Shown in pieces: positions 53,009-62,985 of a DNA stretch of 64,000 bases. The notes beneath the pieces are model-generated. The model did not search any database and had not been told where the DNA came from. It saw only the letters and a list, made by a program, of their open reading frames with translations. The position numbers and the translations under genes are program-made. Within the stretch, counting starts at the first letter, position 1, and the number at the start of each line of letters is the position of its first letter. The DNA comes from Ensifer sp. LCM 4579 (GTDB lineage: Bacteria > Pseudomonadota > Alphaproteobacteria > Rhizobiales > Rhizobiaceae). The stretch is taken from positions 1-64,000 of the forward strand of contig NZ_MDDV01000016.1 in the NCBI RefSeq assembly GCF_001854885.1, written 5' to 3'.

Positions 53009-54217
53009 ATGAACAGAGTCTATGTGGTCGGGACCTACGATACCAAGGGTAGCGAACTGCGCTATCTCTGCGACCTTATTCGCGCGACGGGCTGTGACGC
53101 CGTTCTGGTCGATGTCTCGGTGTCGGAATTCCACAGCGAAGCCGCCGATGTCGACGTCCAGCCGTATGAGGTCGCGCGTTTTCATCCGAATCCCGGGAAA
53201 CCTGAGGATCTCAGGGACCGCGGCAAGGCTGTTGCCGCGATGTCCGAGGCACTGGTGGAGTACATCCGAACACGCACTGACGTTGATGGCATCATTGGCG
53301 CCGGTGGGACGGGCGGCACGGCGCTGATCGCGCCAGCCATGCGCGCGCTACCGATCGGCACTCCGAAGGTGCTCGTCTCGACCGTCGCCTCAGGCAATGT
53401 TGCTCCCTATGTTGGTCCAACCGACATGAGCATGATGTATTCGGTCACGGACGTATCCGGCCTCAACCGGATCTCGCGGGTGGTGCTTGCCAATGCCGCC
53501 CATTCGATAGCCGGTATGGTGCTCAGCAAGGTCAGCGCCGCCACTGACGAGAGGCCGGCCATCGGTCTGACGATGTTCGGGGTCACCACTCCGTGCGTCC
53601 AGGCGGTCACGCGGGCGCTTGAGACAGACTTCGACTGCCTGGTATTCCATGCGACTGGAACGGGGGGGCAGTCGTTTGAGAAGCTTGCCGACTCCCGCCT
53701 GCTTGTCGGTGGCATCGATGTATCCACCACAGAAGTCTGCGATTATCTTGTTGGCGGCGTCTTCCCCTGCACGGCTGATCGTTTCGGCGCCTTCGCGCGC
53801 ACCAGACTTCCCTATGTCGGCTCCTGCGGCGCGCTCGACATGGTCAATTTTGGGGCGATGGATACAGTTCCCAGCCAGTTCCGCTCCCGGCGCCTTCATG
53901 TCCATAATCCCCAGGTCACGCTGATGCGCACGACCGCGGAGGAATGCAATAGGATTGGCGAATGGATCGGTGAGCGGCTGAACCTCTGCGAGGGGCCGGT
54001 CCGCTTCCTGATCCCCGAGCTCGGCGTCTCGGCGATCGACGCGCCCGGCCAGCCCTTCCACGATCCCGAAGCGGATGACGCGTTGTTCGCAGTGCTCGAG
54101 CGCACGCTCCGCCGCACGGCCAAGCGGCAGCTGATCCGCGTCCCCCTTCACATCAACGATCCGCAATTTGCGGAACTCCTCGTCACCAACTTCAAAGAGG
54201 CCCTTCGTGAGCACTGA
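53009..54217 (+). CDS. Tm-1-like ATP-binding (UPF0261) protein
   Basis: This 402-residue protein of the Tm-1/UPF0261 family starts [17 protein letters not shown] and shows the conserved [49 protein letters not shown] and [14 protein letters not shown]. Plant Tm-1 (tomato resistance to tobamovirus) has this domain fused to a C-terminal PEP-hydrolase-type TIM barrel; here the two halves are separate adjacent genes. The bacterial function is not established. ATP binding is known for the plant domain. The start at 53009 follows GGGAGGAGAACG. The stop overlaps the next start. Confidence 0.9.
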   Translation: MNRVYVVGTYDTKGSELRYLCDLIRATGCDAVLVDVSVSEFHSEAADVDVQPYEVARFHPNPGKPEDLRDRGKAVAAMSEALVEYIRTRTDVDGIIGAGGTGGTALIAPAMRALPIGTPKVLVSTVASGNVAPYVGPTDMSMMYSVTDVSGLNRISRVVLANAAHSIAGMVLSKVSAATDERPAIGLTMFGVTTPCVQAVTRALETDFDCLVFHATGTGGQSFEKLADSRLLVGGIDVSTTEVCDYLVGGVFPCTADRFGAFARTRLPYVGSCGALDMVNFGAMDTVPSQFRSRRLHVHNPQVTLMRTTAEECNRIGEWIGERLNLCEGPVRFLIPELGVSAIDAPGQPFHDPEADDALFAVLERTLRRTAKRQLIRVPLHINDPQFAELLVTNFKEALREH

Positions 54218-55067
54218 TACCTTTGTCGAGCGTCCCACTCGTGCGCAACTGATCGACCGATTTCAACAGAAAATCCGCGTCGGCGAACCGATCATCGGCG
54301 GCGGCGCCGGAACAGGCCTTTCCGCAAAGAGCGAGGAAGCGGGCAATATCGATCTCATCGTGATCTATAATTCCGGCCGCTATCGCATGGCCGGCCGTGG
54401 CTCGCTTGCCGGGCTTCTCGCCTATGGCAACGCCAACCAGATCGTCGTCGAGATGGCGAGTGAGGTTCTTCCGGTAGTCAAGCACACGCCGGTGCTCGCT
54501 GGCGTCAACGGTACCGATCCCTTTGTCGTCATGCCGACCTTCCTGCGTGAGTTGAAGGAGATCGGCTTTGCCGGCGTTCAGAACTTTCCGACCGTCGGTC
54601 TGATCGATGGGCTCTTCCGACAAAACCTCGAAGAGACCGGGATGAGCTATGCCCAGGAAGTTGAAATGATTGCCGCGGCGCACAGGCTTGATCTCCTGAC
54701 CACGCCCTATGTGTTTAGCCCCGAAGATGCTGTCTCGATGGCGAAGGCCGGCGCCGACATTCTCGTCTGCCACATGGGGCTGACGACGGGCGGTGCGATC
54801 GGCGCGAGGTCGGGCAAAACCATGGAGGACTGCGTCCTTCTGATCAACGAGTGCATTGAAGCCGCGCGCGCAATCCGCGAAGACATCATCATCTTCTGCC
54901 ACGGTGGTCCGATCGCCAATCCGGAAGACGCTCGCCTCGTCCTTAATTCTTGCAACGGATGCCACGGCTTCTACGGAGCAAGCAGCATGGAACGGATTCC
55001 GACCGAAGAAGCCATTAAATCCCAAACGCTCGCCTTCAAGGCAATCCGCCGGAAGACGGCGGCCTGA
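54207..55067 (+). CDS. PEP-hydrolase-type TIM-barrel enzyme
   Basis: This 286-residue TIM-barrel protein has [40 protein letters not shown], then [34 protein letters not shown] and [13 protein letters not shown]. This is the pattern of the phosphoenolpyruvate hydrolase-like family that forms the C-terminal half of plant Tm-1. I chose the GTG at 54207, overlapping the previous stop by 11 bp; an ATG at 54168 is possible. It presumably acts with the Tm-1-like protein as a two-subunit enzyme of unknown reaction. Confidence 0.88.
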   Translation: MSTDTFVERPTRAQLIDRFQQKIRVGEPIIGGGAGTGLSAKSEEAGNIDLIVIYNSGRYRMAGRGSLAGLLAYGNANQIVVEMASEVLPVVKHTPVLAGVNGTDPFVVMPTFLRELKEIGFAGVQNFPTVGLIDGLFRQNLEETGMSYAQEVEMIAAAHRLDLLTTPYVFSPEDAVSMAKAGADILVCHMGLTTGGAIGARSGKTMEDCVLLINECIEAARAIREDIIIFCHGGPIANPEDARLVLNSCNGCHGFYGASSMERIPTEEAIKSQTLAFKAIRRKTAA

Positions 55068-55088
55068 TAGGAAAGGAAGATAAGAAAA

Positions 55089-55718
55089 ATGTCAGTCTTC
55101 AGAAGTGGAGAGCAACCGCCAAGCTGGTGCGAACTCACCGGGTTTGAGTTCTTCGAACTCTCCACCGAGGCCCTGCCGCTCCCGGTCACTGCCGAGAGAC
55201 AGCGCTTGCTGGTCACGCGCGGTTCGTGCCGCGTGACTAACGCGAAAGGAGCGCAAGTGCTGAGCGAAGGCCAGTTTCTCGACATGGATAAGGCCAGCGG
55301 TCCCTTCGCCGCGGATGCCGGCGGCCGTACCGCACAAGTGCTCGTCTTTTACGGAACATGGGGCAACGAACTTGGCGGATGCGGCATCTTCGAACTCACT
55401 CCGAGTACGCCGCCTTGGGCAAAGGGAGACCCTGTCAGTTATCCAAAGTCAACAGCCTTTGACTCTCACTATCATGACTGCGACGAATACTGGGTGATCG
55501 TCGAGGGAGCAGGGACGGTCGTCGTTGGGTCGCACTCCTTCGACGTCGAAGTGGGCGATTGTGTCCCAATCGGCATGGGTCACCACCACGACCTTCCTCA
55601 GGTCCTGACCAGCGTGAAGGGTGCTTATTTCGAGACAACGCTTGAGGGCAAGAAGCGCTTCGGTCATTTGTGGGAGCATACGCACGGCCCTGCCGACGTC
55701 CGTCGGGAGCGGGTCTGA
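55089..55718 (+). CDS. Cupin-domain protein
   Basis: This 209-residue protein has a cupin core: HYHDCDEYWVIVEG gives motif 1 (His-x-His-x4-Glu) and GDCVPIGMGHHHDLPQ gives motif 2, so a metal site is expected. An N-terminal segment of about 100 residues (LVTRGSCRVTNAKGAQVLSE) looks like a second, degenerate cupin strand set, making it probably bicupin. It sits third in the operon, 21 bp after the TIM-barrel gene. It may be a sugar-acid isomerase or a binding protein. Debris copies lie at 21580 and 44680. Confidence 0.85.
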   Translation: MSVFRSGEQPPSWCELTGFEFFELSTEALPLPVTAERQRLLVTRGSCRVTNAKGAQVLSEGQFLDMDKASGPFAADAGGRTAQVLVFYGTWGNELGGCGIFELTPSTPPWAKGDPVSYPKSTAFDSHYHDCDEYWVIVEGAGTVVVGSHSFDVEVGDCVPIGMGHHHDLPQVLTSVKGAYFETTLEGKKRFGHLWEHTHGPADVRRERV

Positions 55719-55755
55719 CCAATGCCAAAGTTCTGCTTATCCGGAGGTAAAATTC

Positions 55756-56829
55756 ATGACGTATAAGGTCCTGCAGATAGGAGCCGGCGGCTTCGGCGAG
55801 TACTGGTGTAACACGTTCCTGCCGCCGAACGTCGCGGACGGGACGATCGAAGTGGTCGGCCTGGTGGATATCGATGTCACCGCGCTGGAAATCGGCCGCA
55901 AGCATCTGGCCCTGAAGGCGGAGCAATGCTTTACCTCGGCCGCCCAAGCGTTCCAGGCAGTGAACGCCGACTTCTGCACGATCGTCATTCCGCCCGCGCT
56001 GCACGAGGGTATTGTCGACCTAGCGCTGTCGCGCAGCATGCACATCCTGTCAGAAAAACCGATCGCCGACACCATGGAGGCGTCTGTTCGTATCGCCGAC
56101 AAGGTGAAGGCGGCAGGCCTCAAGATGGGCGTCACAATGAGCCACCGGTTCGACCAGGACAAGTCGACACTCAGAGCGCTTGTCCGCGAGAGCGTTCTCG
56201 GGCGGATTAATACCGTTTCTTGCCGGTTTTTAGGAGACTTCCGAGCCTACGATTCTTGGGGGCGCTTCCGCCACGAGATGGTTCATCCGATGCTGATCGA
56301 GGGTGCCGTGCATCACCTCGACATCATGGCCGATCTCGCCGGGGCACCCTGCACATCTATCTATGCCCGAACTTGGAAGCCTGAATGGGCCGAGTATGAG
56401 GGCGACACAGACGTTATCGTGACGATGGACTTCGCCAACGGCGCCAGAGGCGTCTACGAAGGCTCGTGCACACAAGCAACTGGCCTCAACGACTGGGGGA
56501 GAGAATATTTTCGTGTGGAAGCGGAATCTGGCACGGCGATTCTCGACAACAGGGAAGTTGAGGTGTTCCACCGGCACAAGAGTTGGATTCGGCAGACCAG
56601 CCAACACGGAAAGGGGCAGCACGTATCGGCACTTCGCGGCACGAAGTGGCAGAATTCACTTTTGATCGAGCATTTCTGCCAATGGCTGGGCGGCGGACCT
56701 GCCATGGCAACGAACGTGGAAGACAATCTTCAGTCTGTTGCACTGGTTTTCTCTGCCATAGAAAGCGCTCGGCGCGACGAGCCCGTGAAAGTGCAGGAAT
56801 TCCTCCAGTCTTTTAGGAACAGCCATTAG
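55756..56829 (+). CDS. Gfo/Idh/MocA-family oxidoreductase
   Basis: This 357-residue NAD(P)-dependent dehydrogenase has an N-terminal Rossmann fold (LQIGAGGFGEYWCNTFLP, VGLVDID), the family motif EKP in HILSEKPIADTMEA, and the catalytic His region HPMLIEGAVHHLDIMADLAG. I chose the ATG at 55756 because it opens on the Rossmann strand and CCGGAGGTAA lies upstream. The family oxidises or reduces sugars, inositols and sugar acids. With the cupin and TIM-barrel genes it suggests catabolism of a polyol- or sugar-derived compound. Confidence 0.91.
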   Translation: MTYKVLQIGAGGFGEYWCNTFLPPNVADGTIEVVGLVDIDVTALEIGRKHLALKAEQCFTSAAQAFQAVNADFCTIVIPPALHEGIVDLALSRSMHILSEKPIADTMEASVRIADKVKAAGLKMGVTMSHRFDQDKSTLRALVRESVLGRINTVSCRFLGDFRAYDSWGRFRHEMVHPMLIEGAVHHLDIMADLAGAPCTSIYARTWKPEWAEYEGDTDVIVTMDFANGARGVYEGSCTQATGLNDWGREYFRVEAESGTAILDNREVEVFHRHKSWIRQTSQHGKGQHVSALRGTKWQNSLLIEHFCQWLGGGPAMATNVEDNLQSVALVFSAIESARRDEPVKVQEFLQSFRNSH

Positions 56830-56863
56830 ACCAAGCCTCAATAAGGTGTAGATTGGCCCAATC

Positions 56864-58693
56864 ATGGCTGATCCGATCCTTCGTCCACAGGGTTTTCGAC
56901 CTATCATCTCCGCTCGCGAACGCGCGCGAGCGGAGATTGTTGCGGCACTCCGGGTGACCGTCAGCAAACCCAATTCCACACTTGTCGGCGCCGCTATCGG
57001 CACAGGAATGGCCGCCCAAGCAGCCTCTCGCGGTGGCGCTGACTTCATCCTCGCCCTGAATGCCGGGCGGTTGCGCAGCATGGGCGCGCCATCAATCTTC
57101 TCGCTCCTCGCCTTGCGCAACAGCAACGACTTCGTTTTGGATTTCGCCCGATCGGAAATCCTCCCGCTTGCCAAGGTCCCGGTCTTCTTTGGCGCTAGCG
57201 CCTTCAATCCTCGCTGCTCCATAGAGACGGAACTCGAGCGAATTGCCAATGCCGGATTCGGCGCAATCGTCAACTTCCCGACCTCTATCTTCCTCGACGG
57301 TCGCTTTCGCGCCGACATCGAGGCTGCAGGACTGGGGTTCCAGCGTGAACTCGACATGCTCCGGGCTGCACAGCAGAGGGGCATGGCAACACTCGCTTAC
57401 GTGCGCACGGTGACAGAAGCGCAGCAGGCCGCTCACGCCGGCGTCGATATCATCAATCTCAATCTCGGCTGGAACGTCGGAGGGACGGTCGGAAGCCGCG
57501 CCGGACTGAGCCTCGCGCAAGCTGCAGAATACGCCAAGATCGCCTTCCGGCACATCCGGACGATATCGGAAGAGACACTCTGCGTGCTGGAGGGCGGCCC
57601 CATCGTCAGCCCGGACCAGATGTACGAAGTCTCGGCGGTATCCAAGGCCGACGGATATGTCGGCGGCTCCACCATCGACCGGGTGCCGCTCGAGGCATCG
57701 ATGGAGCAGATCACATCGGCCTTCAAATCCGTCGGCACCTTGCAGAGGCGGATCGATGAACTGGAGCGCCAGCTCGAACATGTGCAACGCGAATATGCGA
57801 TCGTCGGCCGGTCGCCGTCGATCCAGCAGATCAAGCAGCGGATCGAGAAGCTTGCTGCCTCTCCCCTGCCGGTCCTGATTACCGGGGAAGTCGGAACGGG
57901 CAAGAAGCTCCTCGCACGCGCCATCCATGAAGCGGCCAGACGCGTCGGCAGCAAGCTGATCAGCGCGAGCACAGCGAACGCGAGCGGAGAGACGCTCTTC
58001 GGCTCGGCCGCCGGTGAGGGTGGACGCAAGATTCTTGGGCTACTCCAGTACCAACCCAACGCAACCCTGTTGATCGAGAATGTCGAAGGTCTTTGCGTCG
58101 ACGCCCAGGAACGGCTGGTGGAGGTCATCGAAACCGGTGTCTACAGGCGACTTGATGATAACGAAAGAGGTCGGTTCGAGGGCCGCCTGATCGTCACTTC
58201 GACGCGGTCGCTCGCCGAGCTCGGCTCAAGCGGACAACTCATCGCCTCGCTCGAGTCGCGCCTCGCCCCCGGACACGTCTTCCTGCCCAACCTGCGCGAT
58301 CGTCTGGAAGACCTTCCTCTCCTTGCCGAGCACTTCCTCCAGGCGCTCAGAAAGGATCGTCGCAGCCGCAAACTGTCGGTGGATCACTCAGCCTATCGCG
58401 TTCTCATGACCTATGGCTGGCCCGGAAATATCCGCGAGCTACGTTCGGTGCTCGAGACGGCCGCCATCCGCTGCGAAGGCGACCGGGTCAAGGCTGAGCA
58501 TCTGCCACCGTTAGACGAGGCGGACGCGCCGCGGCCGCATCTGGGGGAGGAACGGGACTGGATCATCGACGCGCTGCACCGTCATCGTTTTCGCCGCGGA
58601 GAAACCGCGCGCTATCTCGGAATTTCGCGAAAGACTCTTTATAATAAGATGCGATTCTATGGCCTGCCATTACAGCCGCGGAAAAATGCCTAG
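56864..58693 (+). CDS. Regulator: TIM-barrel sensor, degenerate AAA+ domain, Fis-type HTH
   Basis: This 609-residue protein has three parts. Residues about 1-285 are a PEP-hydrolase-type TIM barrel (VGAAIGTGMAAQAASRGGAD, GAIVNFPTSIFLDG, CVLEGGPIVSPDQM) homologous to the enzyme at 54207. Residues about 310-530 are an NtrC-type AAA+ domain with Walker A ITGEVGTGKKLL, but GAFTGA is absent (LFGSAAGEGGRK stands there) and Walker B is altered to LLIENVEGL. The C-terminus is a Fis helix-turn-helix (ETARYLGISRKTLYNKM). The barrel probably senses the pathway substrate. Without GAFTGA it is unlikely to activate sigma-54. It is the last gene of the operon. Confidence 0.9.
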   Translation: MADPILRPQGFRPIISARERARAEIVAALRVTVSKPNSTLVGAAIGTGMAAQAASRGGADFILALNAGRLRSMGAPSIFSLLALRNSNDFVLDFARSEILPLAKVPVFFGASAFNPRCSIETELERIANAGFGAIVNFPTSIFLDGRFRADIEAAGLGFQRELDMLRAAQQRGMATLAYVRTVTEAQQAAHAGVDIINLNLGWNVGGTVGSRAGLSLAQAAEYAKIAFRHIRTISEETLCVLEGGPIVSPDQMYEVSAVSKADGYVGGSTIDRVPLEASMEQITSAFKSVGTLQRRIDELERQLEHVQREYAIVGRSPSIQQIKQRIEKLAASPLPVLITGEVGTGKKLLARAIHEAARRVGSKLISASTANASGETLFGSAAGEGGRKILGLLQYQPNATLLIENVEGLCVDAQERLVEVIETGVYRRLDDNERGRFEGRLIVTSTRSLAELGSSGQLIASLESRLAPGHVFLPNLRDRLEDLPLLAEHFLQALRKDRRSRKLSVDHSAYRVLMTYGWPGNIRELRSVLETAAIRCEGDRVKAEHLPPLDEADAPRPHLGEERDWIIDALHRHRFRRGETARYLGISRKTLYNKMRFYGLPLQPRKNA

Positions 58694-59358
58694 GCGCTGG
58701 CACTCACGAAAAGATTGGTCTTCTTCAAGGCCGACTGATTGCCGCTACATGACAGTGCATGGAATCTGGGTCAGAGCCAGGATTGGACGCAGATAAGAGG
58801 TGAACATTCCGTGCCGGTTACAGACTTTGACGAGGACACGGAGTGAGCCGGCACGCATACCGCACTCTCCCACCTGACCGCGAGTGCCGCAGCGCTGAAT
58901 GCTGAAACGGGCGAACAGCGCATCCGCGCGATCAGATCGCGTCGATGGCTTGTTGATCCGCATGCAAAGCATGTGCTCGACCCATCAAACCTGTTGCTCG
59001 ATCATCCACATGGTACGCGAATGTCATCCATCGCCATTCACCGCCATCTATGGCGACAGCGGCATGAGCCACGATCATGAAGTGCTTCCGCGACCAGGAC
59101 CCACCAAGTCTCGTTGGCGCGAGCCGCCAGGGGCTACGCTGACCAAAGGTGCTACGCTCAGCAGTTTTGAACCTACCGCGACACGCCCGGTCTCACGGTG
59201 CACCGACATCAGCACTGTGCCAGTTTGATTTGCAACCTCGTCTATGGTGACCTGCTGCCAGGAGATGCTCTTGAGGTTCTCGATCGCGCCGAAGGGCACA
59301 CGCTCGCGCCAGAGCAGCAGGTCGGGGTAAGACACTGTCTGCGCGTCCCTGTGTTTTG
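58694..59358. other. Gap between the regulator and the dehydrogenase
   Basis: Frames on both strands (58745-58972, 59075-59455) show no family I recognise. The stretch is probably decayed sequence. Confidence 0.4.
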
Positions 59359-59389
59359 TACCCGAAGATGTTTGCCCATTTTTACCCAA
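59359..59389. promoter_or_regulatory. TACCCAA-type repeat upstream of the dehydrogenase
   Basis: TACCCGA (59359), TGCCCAT (59373) and TACCCAA (59383) lie in a cluster; the last two are 10 bp apart, as in the pair at 52903. It is 130 bp before the dehydrogenase start codon. This may link control of the dehydrogenase to the Tm-1-type operon. Confidence 0.35.
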
Positions 59390-59518
59390 CGCGCAGGTCT
59401 TTGCCACTTGAATTGCCGCAAGTGCAACGGAAAGGTTTACATTCGAGGAAATCAAATAAAGCCCAATTCAGCCACCCTCCCATCGCGAACGTTATCGGCA
59501 AGTCAGGACTCAAATCAA

Positions 59519-60586
59519 ATGATAGCACAAGAATTGAACTGTATCATACTCTCCGACCATCCGCATAAACTGGGCTTGATTGAACGCGGCGCTGCGCTGT
59601 TACAGTCAAAAGGCGTCACAAAAACGATATCGCTGGACAATCCGACATGGCGAGATGAACTGTATTCGGCCCTACCTGGTGCAGATCTCCTTCTAATAGC
59701 TCCCTGGTGTGTGCCGGACATTTTCTTGGATCGCGAGCTACTTGATCGTGCACCTCACTTGAAGGCTATTGGTGGGACTTTCGATAACCGCTTTACCAAC
59801 TTCGTTTCAATTGACGCACTAGCGGAGCGCGGAATTGCTTTGATCGACACTTCCCGCTCGATGACACCCACCGTCGCGGAATTTGCTTTAGCCCAAACTC
59901 TCAACCTGTTACGAGACATCCCAGCAGCGATCACACTTATGCGAGCAGGCGGCTGGCCACAAACTTCGTGGGATGCTTTTGGATACGTGTATGGCGATCT
60001 TACTGGCAAGAAGATTGGTCTCGCTGGCTACGGCAGTATCAACAGGCGCTATCATCAGTTGATTAGCGGGTTCGGATGCCCAACTGCTGTCTATGATCCA
60101 ATGCTTGACAAATCCGGCGCGGAGCGGTTGGGACTGACTTACACGGGTTCGCTTGAGGAACTGGCAGCCGCTTCAGAAATCTTCGTCGTAGGCATTCCTC
60201 CCCTCATATCGACGCTACACTCAATCGGCAAGGAAGTCTTCAATGCCCTTCCCATCGGCGGCCTCTTCATACTCGTGAGCCGTATGGCGGTGGTTGATGA
60301 GCCGGCGCTGTGGGAGGCAGTGAACAGCCGTCGGCTTCGGGCCGCAGTCGACGTGTTCAGCACTGAGCCGGTACCCCATGACGCGCCATTCCGCTTCCAT
60401 CCAAACGTGCTGACAACCCCGCACATTGCTGGAGGTGCGTTCTACTGCGATGAGCGCTGCTTCTATGATGCGTGCGTTGACTGCCTTGCCACGATCGAGG
60501 GACAACCGCTTCGTTTCGCGGCTACCCAGACTGATGCAACTATGTATATGGGAGTGGACGCCTCAGGGCGCATGAGGCCGCAGTGA
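59519..60586 (+). CDS. D-isomer-specific 2-hydroxyacid dehydrogenase
   Basis: This 355-residue NAD-dependent dehydrogenase has IGLAGYGSINRRYHQLISGF as the nucleotide-binding motif. The catalytic triad is Arg in LVSRMAVVDEP, Glu in VFSTEPVP and His in TPHIAGGAFY. The N-terminal substrate domain ends in PTVAEFALAQTLNLL. The ATG at 59519 lies where family similarity begins; the frame upstream is non-homologous. The family reduces 2-keto acids or oxidises D-2-hydroxyacids. A downstream step of the pathway encoded at 53-57 kb is possible but inferred only from proximity and shared upstream repeats. Confidence 0.88.
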   Translation: MIAQELNCIILSDHPHKLGLIERGAALLQSKGVTKTISLDNPTWRDELYSALPGADLLLIAPWCVPDIFLDRELLDRAPHLKAIGGTFDNRFTNFVSIDALAERGIALIDTSRSMTPTVAEFALAQTLNLLRDIPAAITLMRAGGWPQTSWDAFGYVYGDLTGKKIGLAGYGSINRRYHQLISGFGCPTAVYDPMLDKSGAERLGLTYTGSLEELAAASEIFVVGIPPLISTLHSIGKEVFNALPIGGLFILVSRMAVVDEPALWEAVNSRRLRAAVDVFSTEPVPHDAPFRFHPNVLTTPHIAGGAFYCDERCFYDACVDCLATIEGQPLRFAATQTDATMYMGVDASGRMRPQ

Positions 60587-60769
60587 CAGCGGCTTAGAAA
60601 GACGAGGGGCTTGTCAAAGCTGATTAGGGCTGCGACGGTACCAGCCAGTTAGAAACGCGACACTGGCTCAGCCGGTCAGCTCCCGATCCGACCGGCTGCG
60701 CCGCGTTGAAAGGAAGGAGCGGGGGCGGGTGAGTGACACCTCTTCGGCTTTAGCTTTGAGATCGTGTCG
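60587..60769. other. Short gap
   Basis: Nothing recognisable except imperfect inverted repeats near 60665-60705 (CAGCCGGTCAG and GACCGGCTG) that might act as a weak terminator of the dehydrogenase gene. Confidence 0.35.
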
Positions 60770-61770
60770 CTCCATTCACTCCGCCCCTTCCATTAGGGCC
60801 AGCGCCTTCTGCCTTTTGGCAATCACTTCCAGATCGTTGAAATCCGTCCGCCGGCCTGGCTTGCGGCCGCGCTTCTGATAGCCGTTGCTCTGGCTGCCAT
60901 CACGAATGCCGAACATATGATCTGCCTAGAAGGTGCGGCGAAGTCCGATCCAGTTGCCCTGCTGTTCTCGCCCGGCCTGCATCACCGCGACGATCGACAG
61001 CATGTCGTCCAACCGCTTGTTGTCGACGACCGCCGCACGATGCACCGATCGCAACGTGTCGAAGGTTCTGTAGGGCAGGGTAAAGCTCTCGTGCAAGATC
61101 TTAAGCCGCCCGTCCGGCTAATCACAGACGACTTTCTTGCCCGCCAGCGGCCTGGAAATCTCGATCAGTTCGAGAATAACAGCACCTCGTCGTAGCGTAG
61201 GGTCAAGGATTGCGACAGGGTCCGAACCTCCCTGCGGCATATGACCGCCATCGAGCTTCCCGTGGTCGGCCAGCGGCTGGTGCATGTCCTTCGGATTGCG
61301 TGATTGCTTGCTGCAACGGCCATTGAAATCCGAAATGTAATCAAGCGCATAAACATTGGCTGCCTCGATCATATCGACACTGCGAAGCCGCAGTTCCTTG
61401 ACGGGACGATCGTGAAGCGTTTGATTGGCCCGTTCCACCCGGCCCTTGGCCTGCGGAGTGTCGGCGCAGTGATGTCGATGTTGAGCTCGTAAAGCGCCCG
61501 GCCGAATTGCGTCAGGGCGCTTGTCCAGTCTTTCTCCGACGCATGGGTGGAGCGGAAGACACCGTGCTTGTCGCTGTAGAAGGGCATCGGCTTTCCCCAT
61601 TGCTGCAGATAGGCCTTGTCGCATGCAGATAGTCGAACGTGTTCTCCGATCCGGCAAACCGCAGATGCAAAAGCTTACCTGTGGCATCGTGGATATAGAC
61701 GAGGCCAAGCAGTTCACATAGGCCAGGCGGCGGTGGCTCTGCAGTCCCCGCCCTCGTCGCATATTGTATG
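60770..61770 (-). pseudogene. ISNCY-family transposase remnant
   Basis: Across frames the minus strand gives LVYIHDATGKLLHLRFAGSE, then KPMPFYSDKHGVFRS, TPQAKGRVERANQTLHDRPV, LRLRSVDMIEAANVYALDYI and a C-terminal part with LPYRTFDTLRSV. This is the DDE core and tail of ISNCY (IS1202-like) transposases. At least two frame shifts occur and the N-terminus is missing. Confidence 0.8.
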
Positions 61771-61914
61771 CTGATACTCCTACCCTGCCCTCTCCTATTG
61801 CTGAGCGGCCGCGATGGTCGATGCTGCTCATGCTTCGCCAATCGTATAGGACAGGCTCGTTCGCCGGTCGTGATCGACATGCAGTTTCCGCATCGGCGGA
61901 GGGACAGGGCGCTG

Positions 61915-62080
61915 GGGACATTGGGGGAGGAACGGGACTCGATCATCGACGCGCTGCACCGTCATCGTTTTCGCCGCGGAGAAACCGCGCGCTATCCCAG
62001 AATTTTCGCGAAAGACTCTTATAACAAGATGCGATTTTATGGCGTGCCGTGCGGCCGCGGGGAAATGCCTAGGAGCGGGC
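61915..62080 (+). pseudogene. Third debris copy of the TIM-barrel regulator (Fis HTH end)
   Basis: LGEERDSIIDALHRHRFRRG then ETARYP and NKMRFYGV match the last 50 residues of the regulator at 56864. A one-base insertion near 62000 (ATTTTCGCG versus ATTTCGCG) and a deletion after CTCTTATAA disturb the frame. No other part of the regulator is present here. Confidence 0.85.
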
Positions 62081-62615
62081 GAAATCACCGCGGCGGCGCT
62101 TGCTCCGCATCGCTCAACACCGCGTCCACACCGGCGCGCGGTTCGCGGCTAGAAGTGTTATTATCCCGGCCTCGCAGCCGACAGATCCGGCAGGCCGATG
62201 CCGATGCATCAATCGGGAAGATCCTGGCGTTGTTTGAGGACACGCCTCCAAAAAGAGAGCGCTAAAGAAAGTGCAGAAAGGACGTTGCCGCCGCCCTCGC
62301 TGATAACTAACCGGCGGCTATTCAGACGGGCAATCACCATCATTATGGCTGCGCGCGGTGTCATTGTCAGGCGCAACGTGCTGCACGGGCCGACGCTTCA
62401 GTCGGCGGTCTCCTTTTGCCGTCGATATCCATCGTGTTCTCCCCTGATATGGTGGCAGGATTCGCCACTAGACGCAGTCTGCCGGAATTTACGGCCCGAC
62501 CACGCAAATTTTCGATATGCTACAAAAAGAGGCTGCCGTCGAAAAATGTTCGACGACAGCCAAGCTGCCCTGGGAGGGCGGGGAGAAAAGAATTGCGCAT
62601 GGCCGCGTTTCGACG
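62081..62615. other. Gap with no recognisable gene
   Basis: Short frames such as the one ending ILALFEDTPPKRER around 62220-62265 may be fragments of real proteins but I cannot assign them. Nothing regulatory stands out. Confidence 0.35.
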
Positions 62616-62742
62616 TCAGCTGGCCAATCTCGCTTTTAAAAGTTCGGCGGCCGCCTCGTAGCCGATCGAGGTCACGAGCTCCGTTGCGAATGCCGTGCTG
62701 TTCTTCAGGTTGGCTTCGCACCGTGCAGCGTTGGCCTGGCCC
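62616..62742 (-). pseudogene. Aspartase/fumarase C-terminal fragment
   Basis: The minus strand reads QANAARCEANLKNSTAFATE, then SIGYEAAAELLKARLAS and a stop. This is the C-terminal end of aspartate ammonia-lyase / class II fumarase proteins, where NPxIGYExAA is conserved. Only about 42 residues remain, joined upstream to unrelated sequence. Confidence 0.72.
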
Positions 62743-62809
62743 CTTCGACGCTGGTTCTCTTAAATGTCCCGATGGCCCGTTCAAGGAGCTCCATGGCCTT
62801 GTGGATTCT

Positions 62810-62985
62810 AAAGATGATCTTCTTCTTCGTCGGCTTGCCACGCAGGTTGTTGTAGTACCAGACGAGCTTGGCCTGGGTCTCGCTGGCGTCCGAACCGGAC
62901 ATGCCATAGAACACCTTGCTCATCTTGCTCGGCGCCATCTTCACCAAGCTCACGGCAACAAACTGATCGACGGCTTTGCGGGCCT
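62810..62985 (-). pseudogene. Class III aminotransferase fragment (y4uB-like)
   Basis: The minus strand reads IEARKAVDQFVAVSLVKMAP, followed by SKVFYGMSGSDASETQAKLV and WYYNNLRGKPTKKKII. GMSGSDANETQxKL is the cofactor-phosphate-binding region of omega-amino-acid class III aminotransferases such as y4uB of NGR234. Only about 58 residues remain, and the lysine and C-terminal domains are absent. Confidence 0.8.
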
